From the NCBI GenBank assembly GCA_944990035.1, contig CALYLX010000071.1, forward strand, positions 372,001 to 436,000: a stretch of DNA of 64,000 bases. Reading direction: 5' to 3'. This DNA comes from Clitopilus passeckerianus. Lineage: Eukaryota; Basidiomycota; Agaricomycetes; Agaricales; Entolomataceae. This document shows, one piece after another, positions 11,728 through 22,896 of the stretch. Made by a program: the position numbers and the translations under genes. A model generated the notes under the pieces. It had not been told where the DNA came from, did not search any database, and was given only the letters and a program-made list of their open reading frames with translations. Each line of letters opens with the position of its first letter. Positions within the stretch are counted from its first letter, which is position 1.

Positions 11728-13667
11728 TCACCGTCTTCGGCTTAGAACCTTGACAAAAGCAGCCTTAACCACATTGACAGCCTTCTCAGTATCCTTCTTG
11801 CTCAATGCACTAGTCATGGCAAGCCTGATACTCGGCCTAGGCTCAACCATCTCCTGCCCCCTCAACCTCTTCGCCTTAGTAATCATGACACCCTGCACCA
11901 ACGCCTCATCAACAACTTGCTGCAGAAGCTTCTCCTCCGCATCAACATCCCAATCCCACAACGTTGATTCCCTAGGCAGAACAGACTGAGGGTTCGAAGC
12001 ACGCGTAGAAGTGCTAGGTGTAATCCCAGGGCTCAGCATGGAGAGGTATTTCGCAGAATCGGGATGTAAGCCGGGGTTTGCCTGACCGCTGGGGCCAGAA
12101 CGGATGTAGATGTGGATGATGGCGGATGCGGGGTGGGAGGGGATGGTTATGCAGTCAACTTTGTCCAGTATAGCACGGGCGGCGCGGATGTTTTCTTGGA
12201 GGGAGGTGAGGATGGAGGGGGTGTTGCGGAGGATGTTGATTCCCTCGGATGCACTGACGGCGAGGCAGCCTGGCATGGCCGCGGAGTAGACGAAGGAAGG
12301 GCCATTGATACGCTATTTGAAACCAATATGAGGATTAACGGGGGGCGTGAGGGGAGACAAGGTCCACTGACCTGATGTTCAACCATGGTCGCTGAGCCTG
12401 CGCAGAAGCCACCAGCGGAGCAGAGACCATTAGCAACGGAGCCGACCAGTATGTCAATCTTTTCAGCCTGAAAGAGAAACGTGAGGAAACGTGAGGTTTA
12501 GTGAATAGAACGGAACTTACAGGGACATTATAAAGTTCAGTGAGGCCACGACCGGTTCTGCCGACAGTTCCGAATGAATAGCTCTCGTCCAGGATCAAGC
12601 GGTACTTGCGCTTGAACTTGATGTCAATCTGTTACAGCAGAATGAGCATCGTCCGGTGGATGTGGCTGAATTCAAATTCTTACCAATTTCGGCAAGTCAA
12701 CCATAGCGCCATCCTTCTCAAAAATGCCCTCCGTAATGATGAACCTCCTGGTCAACGGCCATTTTTTCTTTCTCCTCTCCTTCTCGACGCTCTCAAGGAC
12801 ATCTTCCAAACTCTTCAAGTCGTTATGATCATACCACCGGACGGTAGACCTAGAAATCTGGATTCCCTTCTGGATTGCAAAGTTGACACCACGGTCGGCG
12901 ACGATAATATCACCACGTTTGCAGAAGGCAGGAATGACTGAGGGTATGGTCGAAAAGCCTTGAGAGTAGAGGATAGCCGCTTCGGTCCCAAGGAAGTCGG
13001 CAATATCGCGTTCCAAGTCCATATGCACATCTTTACGTCCAAAATTAGTGAGTTTACACAATCCGCAGTCAGCAAGAGAACACACCCAGTGTTCCGTAGA
13101 AACCCGGTGGCCCGCAGGATCCAAGGCCGTACTTGCGAAGGGTCTCGATAGCGCGTCCTTTAATATGTTCGTTGCCTGCCAGTCCGGTGAAGTTGAGACT
13201 GGCGAGGTTGATGGCTGTCTTTCCGGTATTCACAAGTTTGGGTTTGGGTCCGACGGGTCCAGAAATAACAGCCACGGAGGAAAGCTGATCCCTCTCGTCT
13301 GCATCCAGTGGCCTTCCAAGTGCTTCTGGCGTCCATTCGTCAACTAATTCGTCAATTTCCTGTCAAATCCCAATCAACTTCCATCCTCCTACGCGCTCCA
13401 AATGATACACACCTTTTCAGAAAACTGGATAAAATGTTTCTCAGATCTATCTGCTCGCGTCCTAGACTGCAGCAGTGTTCTAATTGCAAAAGCAGCGAGA
13501 ATCAACTCGAGTATCGTACGACCAGGGTCGTTCTGGTGAGAGCTTTTGATATAACGTAGGGCAACTGCAGAGCCTGGTATTCTGTCAAAACCATCTTGCA
13601 ACGTGGTTAGAGTGTAAGCCAAGAATGCGAAGAGTGGTTCCAGCGTAGTCTTCGCGCTGTCTGCCAT
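11728..13667 (-). CDS. LCB1: Serine palmitoyltransferase subunit 1
   Basis: LCB1/SPTLC1, the non-catalytic partner of the heterodimer that condenses L-serine with palmitoyl-CoA to 3-ketodihydrosphingosine in the ER, the first step of sphingolipid synthesis. Six exons (13667-13413, 13359-13086, 13030-12684, 12628-12521, 12467-12372, 12312-11728) sum to 1665 bases, 554 residues, the usual size. An N-terminal membrane stretch (residues about 10-70) precedes the aminotransferase-fold region: [64 protein letters not shown] and [18 protein letters not shown]. In the last block the PLP-binding lysine of the catalytic subunit LCB2 is absent, as is normal for LCB1. The C-terminus ends [13 protein letters not shown]. 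Identification is secure. Confidence 0.95.
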
Positions 13668-14045
13668 GGTCGTTGAGGTCGTCGTCGCGGTCGTGACAAA
13701 AAAGTGCGTTGAAACGAAATGCCAGCGATGGTTGTCAAGTTTTGGATTGCCTGAGCCGATTAGGCTTACGTTAGCGGAAATTGTAATGATTTGCTGCACA
13801 TTGCCTGTTGACAAGTGCATCAAGATATCAAGAAATCTGTGCTTCGTATTCAATTACTTGGGGTATCGTTAGATGGTCATAAAAGTGGTCGTAACTGTAA
13901 TAACTACTCCACAAGAAATGGGGGATCAAGAACGAAAGATCGGGGAATAATTAATGTCAAAACATGATAAGAGGCAATTAAATAACAAGTTAGCGCCAAG
14001 GTGCTTCAAAAGATGTACAGAAAAGTCCAAGAAGTTGGAGACAAA
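13668..14045. other. Intergenic region upstream of LCB1
   Basis: 378 bases holding the LCB1 promoter and the end of the next leftward gene. I see no TATA box or repeated element. Confidence 0.5.
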
Positions 14046-16782
14046 TTAAGGTTTCTTATCCTGGTCGAAAAACGCAACCAGCTGCCCAACAGGAACCTTT
14101 GACGTTCCCGCTCTCCTGGTCAACGTCGCTGGCTTCCCACCTCCGTCCTTATCTTGCCTCCTCAACACGAGTGGGTCAACGAATCTTCCAGACTCGGACC
14201 CTCTCGAGCTTGCACTCCCACCACCACCAGGGCCATGACCATTTCTTCCAAAGTCGGCTGAATCAAAGTTCTCTATTGAACGAGACTTCACCCTCGGTCT
14301 GAGCGGTGGAACTAGACCAGTTGGCGCGGGCGTGGGTGTACCAGGTTGCTGGTGCTTCTTATGAAGCCCCATAACCTCGTTGAATCCATACGCTGACTGA
14401 GCCCGAATCCGACGCTTTGAAGCTGGTGAGGGCGAGGCGTCGAATCCGTCTTTGTAATCCCCTGCAGTCTGAGGAGCAAATAACTTGCGTGAGGAAGACT
14501 TCCCGACAGTATCGTCTTCAAATTCGTCCCTGAATTCCCTCTCTGTTCGTTCAGGTTCCCTCGAGTTGAATGGGTTTCCTGAGTCCAAGCCTAGAGTGCC
14601 AGGAGTCGACGAGAAAAACGCAGTGCTGGTGTTTGCAGGGACAGGTGCCCTGGGTGGACGTCCTTGCCTGGTCGTTGCTGGTGCACTGGGAGGCTGCTGC
14701 TGAGCATCACTCTCGCCGTCATCATCCGAGTCTTCATCAGGAGGGGCAACCAGAGGCTCGCCTAAAGCGACTGTATACCTCTTCCTCGGTGTAGGGCTGA
14801 CGCTAGACTGGCGTCCTTGTGGAGAAGGTTTTGGCGGTGCGGTGAGGTTGGTCTGATGATGATTGGTAGAGGGGCTGTTCGTTATAGATGGTGCTTGAGG
14901 GGATATAGCACGCGCTGGTACATTAGAGGTGCTCGGAGGAGTCGAAGCTTGAGATCTCAAGGATCCATTCGAAGTTGTTTTCAAGAAACCAAGTCCTAGG
15001 CTCCTAGAAGGGGTGCTAGGATTGCCGGTGATTGAAAGTGGTCGAGTGCGTGCAATGGAGGAGAGGGATGAAACGGGAGATGTAGGAGGGGAAAAGGATG
15101 ACCCTAAACTCTTTGCAGAATATGTTGGTGACATAGGGTCTGGAGGTGAGGCGTAATCGCCAGTGGGATAAGGCAGTCTGCCACCTGAAGATCTTCTTGA
15201 GGACGCTAGAGGCGGGCTAGTGGAGTCCCTGGCAGAAGAGGCAGATACCAGGCGTGAGTGTTGAGGGGTCGTGATGGGGGACGACTTCTGCACAGGTGAA
15301 ACGGCCTTGATGGGTGCATCTGGCAGTCGTCTCTGTTCGGTATCGTCGTGCGTAGCAAACGAGGAACCAATATTAGGGCTGCTGGAGACCATAGGAGGTG
15401 ACCTTGATGGCCCAGATGAGAGTTTGGACGGGGAAGTTGCAATCTTCGCAATCTCCCTTCCTAGTTCGCCCATCCTGCCTTGCAGCTCGGAGATGTTATC
15501 CTTCATCTCAGTAATATCTTGCTGCAGGAAGGTGGGTCCAGAAACCTTCGCGAGTTCCAAAAGTGAGTCCTGGTCTTCTCTACTGAGTTCTTTCTTCTCT
15601 TTCTTCTCCTTATCCACAAGCCATCGTTCGACGTCGCTCATCCGTTCTTCAAGGGCTCTTACATGGCCCACAGTCCATTTCTCTAGTTTTTCGAATCGCC
15701 TTGCGATGGTGAGGAGGGTGCCAGGGACATCGAGGGTTCCCTGACCGTTAAACTGCGCATACATGGGAGGCGCCTCTCTAGAAGGGGATGTTCCGCCCGT
15801 TGAGCGCATCGGAGATGGTGTAAGGTTCGGAGCCATGTTGGATATGCTGGGTCGCGAAGGCGTCGGTGACGACGGTGAAGGAGGCACAGGCTTGCGATGA
15901 ACAGTCATTGGAGTTTGCGGGGTAGTCAACCTTAGCGTCGCGGGGTCCGGCGACTGTTGGGTTGGAGAGGGAGCCGCCCACTCGCGGTTCGGTTCTTTTT
16001 CCTTGCCTTTCCCTTTTTTGTCCTTGTCTTTCGCTTTGGCTTCTAGGGCGATTTGCTGGGCTGGAGTCAGGGGTTCTTTGTTCTTCTCCGGGGTAAGTTT
16101 GTTCTTAGCAGCTGCCCACCAGCTTTCCTTCTCCCTGGTGGGAGAACCAGTCGGTGTGGTTGGGTTGGGTAAAGTTTGGGAACGCGATGGAGGGGGAGGT
16201 AGGCTTTTGGTACTGCCCATCATGGCAAGTACACGTTCTTCCACCCGTCGTCGTTCTTCGGCCTCTCTTGTGAGTATTTGTTCGGCTTCACGCCTGCTTC
16301 TGTCCCGTTCGCGCTCAGCTTCAGCTTCCAGCTGAGCATCCGTAGGCAGAGAGGCCTGAGAGCGGGATCCCATGCCTCCCAGGAAGTTCCCGACGCGTGA
16401 GCTGAGATTTGCTGCCAGCTGAGATACAGAGGACGATGGAGAAGGTGATCTCTCCCTCCACTGGGCATCGTCTTCGTCGTCGTCGTCATCTAGATGATCG
16501 TCATAGTTTATTCCCGTTGATGTATCTGGTATAAATCCATTGCGAAGCGGGGATGGAGGTCGAGCCGCATGTCTTCTTTCTTCTACAGGCTATCGTTCCA
16601 ATATCCATTATTAGCCTATGAACTTATGGACGAAAATAACGATGCAGACGCACTGGATTGAGCGATGAGCTTGATGCTGGCGAGGTCATTCTCCGGTGCT
16701 GCTTGATGCTTCCAGACTCCGGTGCTTGAAGGTTACCTGGGCTTACTGACTGAGACGACCTGTGCGATAGCGAATATGCCAT
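14046..16782 (-). CDS. Large serine/proline-rich coiled-coil protein
   Basis: Not recognised. Two exons (16782-16654, 16589-14046) give 890 residues from the ATG at 16782. The frame remains open, without ATG, to about 16890 and may continue into an unseen upstream exon. Visible parts in order: a serine-rich N-terminus; an acidic run (DDDDDEDDAQW) near residue 70; a charged helical region rich in E and R (AEAERERDRSRREAEQIL); a WW-containing segment (ESWWAAAKNKLTPEKNKEPL) followed by a lysine-rich stretch; a predicted coiled coil near the middle (RRFEKLEKWTVGHVRALEER to about GRMGELGREIAKIA); then several hundred residues of Ser/Pro/Thr-rich disorder. The C-terminus again becomes ordered (KVPVGQLVAFFDQDKKP). 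The architecture fits a cytoskeletal or trafficking scaffold, but that is only inference. Confidence 0.7.
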
Positions 16783-17361
16783 GGTCGCCGTCGACGATGC
16801 CCTTCTCAGTGGCTGCTTGCTGTTGCCGATGACTGCCTCAGGACTGTTGAGGCCATTCGATTTGGGAACTTGTTTGGCTTTGATTGGCACGAGCGCTTAT
16901 TGCAATAGATGTCAACAAAGCCTTGGCCGCTGCCTTCAATCTCTCCCAAATTGGACTTTATCTCCAGCATCCAGGGTCATTGACTGGCATGGCTGTATGC
17001 GCCCTGAAAGGCATCCACATGCTTCCTTACTCCAAGGAGTCGACCACAAACTTGACCTTCCAGCCTCCCTATGCTCCCCCTCTTCCTTACTAGGAACATG
17101 TGCTCTGCCTGAGCGCAGGCCAATTGAATCTAATGAGTGCATATAGTGACTTGAATTCTGGAGGATCGATCAGCCAGGTCTAACATCCGGCAAAACAGTT
17201 CTGTCCCTCCACAGCTACTCGCATACCCCCTAGGAACTATGAACCCTGACCGTGACGCTACTAGGCAATGTGCATGATGACCTCAACCCGAAAATGCCAC
17301 TGTCACAAGTATAAAATGACTACGGATGTTTCCTATCTGCAACCCACCCTTGCTCGCTTCA
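16783..17361. other. Intergenic region with an orphan coding-like exon
   Basis: Nearly 0.6 kb between divergent genes. On the plus strand, from about 16909 to TAG 17091-17093, one frame has strongly coding-like codon choice (third positions rich in C and T) and ends FQPPYAPPLPY. It follows a possible splice acceptor (TTGCAATAG) but has no upstream exon, because the region to its left is the antisense of the coiled-coil gene. The minus strand at 17142-16936 also holds a 68-codon frame with an ATG. Neither can be made into a full gene. Confidence 0.35.
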
Positions 17362-20300
17362 ATGAGTACTCTTCAGCGTGGAGTTCCTCCAGCCGAACCG
17401 GTGCAATCAATGTCGTCTGAGTCAGCTCTGACTACAGTCGCTCCAGATTTGTCTATTGCGTAAGTATAGTGCACACACACTCAGTCCCAACATTAAGCTT
17501 TTGACAGACCAAGTGTATTCTCCCAGGCCTCCCCGTCGTGGTCGAGGGAGCCAACACCTTTTCCAACGCTGGCGGAAGTGTTTTTCACATAAACAGCCTC
17601 AGCTTACCTGTAACAATCGGTACCTCGAATAAAGTGTTGTTTGGCAGCGATACTAAAGACCTTTCGTCCCTAGATTCCCGTTTGTTTTACGAGCTGCTTA
17701 TGCAGTGAGTTTTCGAATATCAACAGGAGAAGAAACGGGTTCTAATCTCGCTTTATCTCCCCAGTCTGAACAAGATGCTCAGACAGTTTCTTCGCCTCTC
17801 TCGCTTGCAAATCCATCGGTATGTGCCTTCTTGCTGACGTGAGGTCTTCTGTTAATCTTGATCCCCAAGAAGACCTCAACCTCTAGCTTTTTTCATGTCA
17901 AGCCCTCTCTGGTACCCTCAACCACGAAGTACCCTACCCCTGGAGTACCTGGAACGTGAAACAACTATTGGAGACGTCGGCCTCATCACTGCGGAAGGAG
18001 GATTTGACTTCCTGTTCAACATATGCCTTCCAGCTAACCATCCGGTCAATTGTGATCTCGTTCCGGAGGAGTTCAGTCCCATCCGAAGCTTCAATGAGTC
18101 AAGAGATCTGGACGTTAACCCGCTTGCTTGGAAGCCCGGAAGTCATGTCGCAATTCGGTCTGTAAGAAATGCGGTTCCGGTAAGTATTCTACTAAAGGTA
18201 TGTGAATTCTGCTGACTCTCGCAGGTCCGCATCGGAGTTCAATGACAAATACTCTTTTGAGTGTTTTGCTGCTGACGGCGCTGTTCTGACTCTTCAGGAG
18301 GGCGCCCTTCGAGCAAATCTGCTTTCCCTAAACGATTGCTTCAAATACGCTGGGCAGAACGCCTACCACTGGTACAAGTTTGTGAACGGACCTCGAGGAC
18401 GTCAGGCAGCCAGCGGTTCCCTATATCTTGTCACCGGATACGACAAAACTCGGTTTTGGGGAACCGCATCCTTCGCAAGTGTCGTCGGGCCGGGAACGTT
18501 CGACCTTACTTCCAACCCAGCTAATGCACGAAGTACTCCGGCGTCCAGACTTTGCCTACGTGTGGAGCCGGTCCGGACTGGCCACGACAATGGAAGGCCC
18601 TTTGCTTGAACAAAACGATGCACGGCAGGAACGTCCGCAGAATCAATGCACGTTCGTACGAGGATTTAGGGTCGCCCTTGGAGAAACGCTGTGGAGTTCG
18701 TTGGTTCATTCCGTGGGCGTGATACCGATTACCGAATAGAACCCAACTACGTTCTTTCAGAAGAGCAGTTTTGTCCCGTTAGCCTTAACAACGCTGAGTG
18801 GGCCAAGTTGTTGGGCCTCTCCTTAAACCTGATATCATCCACGGGCAGTTCGAAAGAGCAATCGAACGAAGTTCTCATCAAATCTGATATTCCAATCCCG
18901 AACACGGTAGGTCGGTTTCCGACTATGCTAAAACTCCTGCCTGGCTAGTCACGAACAGAACCTTCATCCTTCTACAGTGATTAACCGCCACATTCTAGGA
19001 AAGGTATGCCGTCTTTCAACTATCGATTGTGGTGACATTCCGCCTGACATTGGGATTGTTCTACAGTTTCCATGACGACATTTGGTGTTCGGTAATCTAT
19101 GAGGTATACTCCCTTTATGACATTCATGCCCCCCCCCCCTGCAGTACTAATAAAATACCAGGGAGAGGCTACCCTACCCGATGGCAAACAACTCCTCCAG
19201 AGGGTTTACCACCGCTGTGATCTAGTGAGTTACCACGGTACGAGCCTCCCCGTTGATTCAAACAGGCCCAGCTAAGAGCATTCACTAGGAGTACACGCAT
19301 TCCAAGGGACCGGCTCCACGTATTCCACCCACACCCGACCTACCCCAGCCAAAGACTTCGTGACCTTTGACTTGATGAATCACCTGAAGGCTCGAATAGC
19401 ACAAGAACGGCTTCTTTTTTTGAGGGACAACATCCATAAACTAATCAAATCCGGAAACCTCGATTCAGTAGATGCGAAAGGGCGGACGGCCCTCTCGTTG
19501 GCTGCTGAGGGTGGCTTTGAGCTAATCGCCAAATCACTTCTTTGCATGCCTGGAATTGACATAGACCCGCCAACCGCGAATGGACGAACCCACTCTCTTT
19601 AGCTTCAGAGAAGGGGTACAGTAGCATCGTTCGACGACGCCTTGAAGAACCAGAAGTCAACCCGAATTCAAGGGATAATCGAGGATGGACACCCCTTGCG
19701 TTCGCGGCTTACAACGGCCACCGAGATGTTACCTGCTTGCTTCTCCTGCAAAATGAGGTCATCCACTGGCCGTCGAGCTCTCAAATCTGGAAAAATCGGG
19801 TCCAGATTTGGAGGACGTCGGCGGAGCGACCGCACTTTCTCTGGCTGCAACGTACGGTCATGTGGGCGTTGTTGAACTGTTGTTGGCTGCAGGATTTTGA
19901 CGTAATCACGCCGCTGCTGCTGGCAGCGACGGATGGCCATACCAGTGTTGCAAGGGCTCTTCTCGGTACGCGACGGGTCGGCCCGGACGTCAAGAATGTG
20001 GCTCATCCGAGTCCTCTTTTACTCGCATCGAAGGGGGCATTCGGAAGCGTCGTCGACTATTGCTTCGATTCACCCGAAATGCAGATTCGAGGGAATACGA
20101 CAACTGGACCCCGCTGTCTTACGCTGCAGAGCAGGGAAGAGTACACATTGTGATTTCGCTCCTCCGGACAGATGGGGTCAATCCAGACCTGGCAAACCGG
20201 TGGAATGGCTGGACACCAATGTTCTATGCCGTCAATGCAGGTCGCCATGCCGTCGTCGAGAGACTACTCAAGTCTGGGGTGGACCCTGGTTGACAAGATT

Positions 20301-20515
20301 TCTTGGACAGAACGCCTCTGACACTTGCGGTGGAGAAGGGATACAGGAAGATTGTTGAGATTCTTATGCACCAAAGAAATATCAGGATCCATTCAGCAGA
20401 TAGATGGGGCCGAATGGCTCTTTCGTACGCAACCCAAGAAGGTCACGCTGCCGTAGTTGCAATGCTTCTCAACAAGCCGGCACGAAGCCAACCGCCGAGG
20501 ATGCTTCCGGCCTAA
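17362..20515 (+). pseudogene. Decayed mushroom-module/ankyrin-repeat gene
   Basis: Remnant of a multi-exon gene. It begins with an ATG at 17362 and runs through a module also present in the gene at 38529-41875: PLWYPQPRSTLPLEYLER, IGDVGLITAEGGFDFLFNIC, then YSFECFAADGAVLTLQEGA and SGSLYLVTGYDKTRFWGTAS. Its tail includes VINRHILGK and LPDGKQLLQRVYHR. From about 19360 an ankyrin domain follows, with at least eight repeats (e.g. GRTALSLAAEGGFELIAKSL, DNWTPLSYAAEQGRVHIVIS). The reading frame is broken several times: near 17900 (module start), near 18535, near 18690, near 19590 (GRT-PLSLA needs one more base), between 19740 and 19900, near 20050, and by a TGA at about 20292. No exon choice repairs these together. 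I infer a recent pseudogene; sequence error could explain one break but not all. Confidence 0.75.
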
Positions 20516-21319
20516 TCGCCTTCAAGTACGCTTTCCATTCTGGTACGGGGCCCATCGTTTCGCTGTAAATGGAACGGGAGAAGGAGAGATAGAGAGCCTT
20601 TAAGATCGAAATAGAACCTTGCCTCGACAGCGTATTTTCACGACAGTGTATTTTATATTACCCGCCAACGCTGACTGGTGCTAATATATTCAGTAGGATT
20701 ACTCCTGACGCCAGCCTGCCGCTTAGACCAAGACTGAGCACCTAGGCTGTATTGCAATTCAGATTGGATATTTCTGTTAATGGCACTAGATTCGGGTCCA
20801 ATACCAAGGCATCATTCATTCAGCGCCCACGTATGGGGCTACGGGAACTGTGGTCCGTGAGGTAGCGACGATTTTGTTTGCTCGGTCACCCTACTTCGTC
20901 AAGTGACCCAATCGATCAACGTCTTGCTTCTACCGGCCCATAGCCGCCCTCGAAGGAGTGGCGTTAGCATGATGGTCATTTTCCCGAGGCTGTCGGGGAA
21001 CCAGCGTCTCGCTAGCCCACTTGGTTGAGGGTATGAACATCTCGCTCCAGACTTTACCTCGTACAGTGAGTGGGCTGCGAGCCGTCATTCAAGACTGATA
21101 CCCAACGCACTGATGGAAGTCAAATAATAGTAGGCCAGTCGGAATTAACGCTTGACTTCTATGGCGTTTCTGTGGATTCCTGCAGCTCTCTCTAGCTAAC
21201 ATTTCCCGACAATGCGGGGAAAGAATTACTTGCCGCCTTCCTCATCAACGGCAGCTTGCGTTATTTACCTGATACGGGTGAACAAATACAGGTCTCAAGA
21301 TAGCAATATGCTATGACGG
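20516..21319. other. Intergenic region
   Basis: About 0.8 kb in which I see no gene, repeat or RNA. It probably contains trailer sequence of the pseudogene and the upstream region of the next gene. Confidence 0.5.
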
Positions 21320-21326
21320 TATATAA
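21320..21326 (+). promoter_or_regulatory. TATA box of first four-helix gene
   Basis: TATATAA 74 bases before the ATG at 21394. The two downstream paralogs have TATA-like sites at almost the same distance, which supports all three starts. Confidence 0.5.
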
Positions 21327-21393
21327 TATCATGGCGACCCGGATTCCCATACCGTGAGGACGTTCTTGTTCCCGCCTCTGCTCACGACCAACC

Positions 21394-22036
21394 ATGACGT
21401 TTGCCCTACGAACCACGTTTTACAGTTAAGATCTCTCTTCCACTCTGATTGCGCTCTAATGCAGATGCACGCCGCTCTTCCAGGCTGCTTGGTGACTCTC
21501 GGAATCTCTCATAATATCTTGATGATTGTATTCTCGATGTTCTCTGGGCCTACGAGTACGTCTTTTCAGAGATCAGAATGCATATGGGACCGAACTAATC
21601 CACAAATTAGGCCTAGTTGCAAGGGTGGGCATTCCATTTGCGTTCTTGAGTTGGATCGGAACAGGGGTCCTGTGAGCTGCCTAAACTTGCTAGGAATCTC
21701 GTCGCATTGTGTCATTTGCTCAACGAACCTCAGGTTATATTATAACGGAAGCCCCCACTCGTCTCACATGCTGACTCGGGCTTGGACACACTTGATATTT
21801 TTCATACTCACATTATTTACCTGGATCGGTGAGTGCTTGCTAAATTCGCTTCTAAAAGGATGTGTTGAGCTTAAAAGCAATCTATAGCATTCATCGTGGT
21901 TTTTACACTTTCAACGCGTTCAGCCTGCGAGATGGCTAAGACCCATAGCGGGCTTAAAACCACGGGCAGTCCTGCGGGCTGTAATTTTGGCTTCATCGTC
22001 GCTGGAGCGTCAGCTGGCGTGGCCGGTCTGGGTTAG
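21394..22036 (+). CDS. Four-helix membrane protein, copy 1
   Basis: Small integral membrane protein of unknown function, 135 residues from five exons (21394-21424, 21484-21555, 21611-21671, 21734-21828, 21888-22036; 408 bases). The N-terminus MTFALRTTFYS matches MPFNFFALRTTLYS and MSFNWFALRTTLYS of the two paralogs downstream, and the first four introns fall at the same places and phases, which fixes the start. Four hydrophobic segments: CLVTLGISHNILMIVFSMF, VGIPFAFLSWIGTGVLLYY, HLIFFILTLFTWIAFIVVFT and GCNFGFIVAGASAGVAGLG. Spacing and the loop YYNGSPHSSHMLTRAWTH give a MARVEL-like four-helix topology, but I see no sequence motif that proves MARVEL membership. It lacks the extra exon and cytosolic tail of the other two copies. 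Confidence 0.72.
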
Positions 22037-22439
22037 TGATTCTCCAAACTAGCACTTCGGCCGCCGCTGATCCTCTGGCTCTCAGCTGTAGCATGTGCTA
22101 TAACTGTTGGTATCACGGCAAGAAGGTTGGCGCATGGCCTGGCTTCAAATATCGCGACAAGAGACTTCCCACACCAGTCAGATACAGATTCGGTGCAACG
22201 TCTTACCTCACAGGTACAATGAGATATGGTGCGCACAACTGTAGAAAAATTTGTGTACGATAGAGTGAGGTGTTGAATGTTATCAATGATCAGCTTATCG
22301 AGAGGCTGTACGGTGATGAAATAAACAGGGATGACTGCTCCTTGTCGCCGTTCGCAATTCCTTCCTCCCCGGACCCCCGCCTCATATGGGTCGGATGGAA
22401 TGGAGAAGAGTCGACTTGCATGGTTGCCCAGAAGGTATC
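22037..22439. other. Intergenic region before the tRNA gene
   Basis: About 400 bases with no gene I can support; short open frames here have no splice partners or recognisable domain. Confidence 0.5.
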
Positions 22440-22543
22440 GCCTCCTTGGCTCAGTTGGCTAGAGCGCAGGTCTCATAGCTCGCCTATGACGCATCTTTGA
22501 ATGTGCAATCCTGAGGTCGCAAGTTCGAGCCTTGCAGGGGGCA
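22440..22543 (+). tRNA. tRNA-Met (CAT), elongator type, with intron
   Basis: Cloverleaf read directly. Acceptor stem GCCTCCT pairs with AGGGGGC (one T-G pair), discriminator A at 22543. The A box TGGCTCAGTTGG is at 22447-22458 and the B-box region GTTCGAGCC at 22523-22531, in a T arm GCAAG/CTTGC. The anticodon stem CAGGT/TCCTG has a terminal U-U mismatch, as in yeast elongator tRNA-Met. The anticodon loop CTCATAA gives CAT at 22474-22476. An intron of about 30 bases (22478-22507) lies one base after the anticodon, the canonical place. A CAT anticodon with a normal paired acceptor end fits elongator methionine tRNA. Confidence 0.9.
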
Positions 22544-22557
22544 AAACTGGTTGCGTG

Positions 22558-22561
22558 TTTT
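22558..22561 (+). terminator. RNA polymerase III terminator
   Basis: TTTT, 15 bases after the tRNA 3' end, the first T run of four downstream of the gene. Confidence 0.6.
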
Positions 22562-22823
22562 GTCCTTTCTTTGATACGGTACTACTTGGTGTTCGCGGTT
22601 TGAAATTATCATCGCCTTCACCAACTCCCCTCAACAAGAATTTTCGGACGATTCTGTTTCAAAGGCCTGCAACCGAATATTGAATTAATGAAGGAGACAC
22701 AGCCACGATAGATCTTGGCAAAGACCATATGGATCTCGAGGTAATTGACATCGGACGGGCTTGGCTAGCCTCGACTGCCTTCGACTGCGCAGCAGGAGTG
22801 GGGCAAGGCATATCACGAGGAAC

Positions 22824-22829
22824 TATAAG
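22824..22829 (+). promoter_or_regulatory. TATA-like site of copy 2
   Basis: TATAAG 73 bases before the ATG at 22897, aligned with TATAAA at 24550 in the duplicated unit. Confidence 0.4.
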
Positions 22830-22896
22830 AACGACTCGACCTCAGGAGGACGAAGCTCGGCTCCCTATTGCTTTCGAGTGGAACTGATCCTCTACC

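Noticed and set aside
19129..19140. Run of C residues as a functional element
   Set aside because: It lies in an intron of a pseudogene and is most simply a slippage tract.
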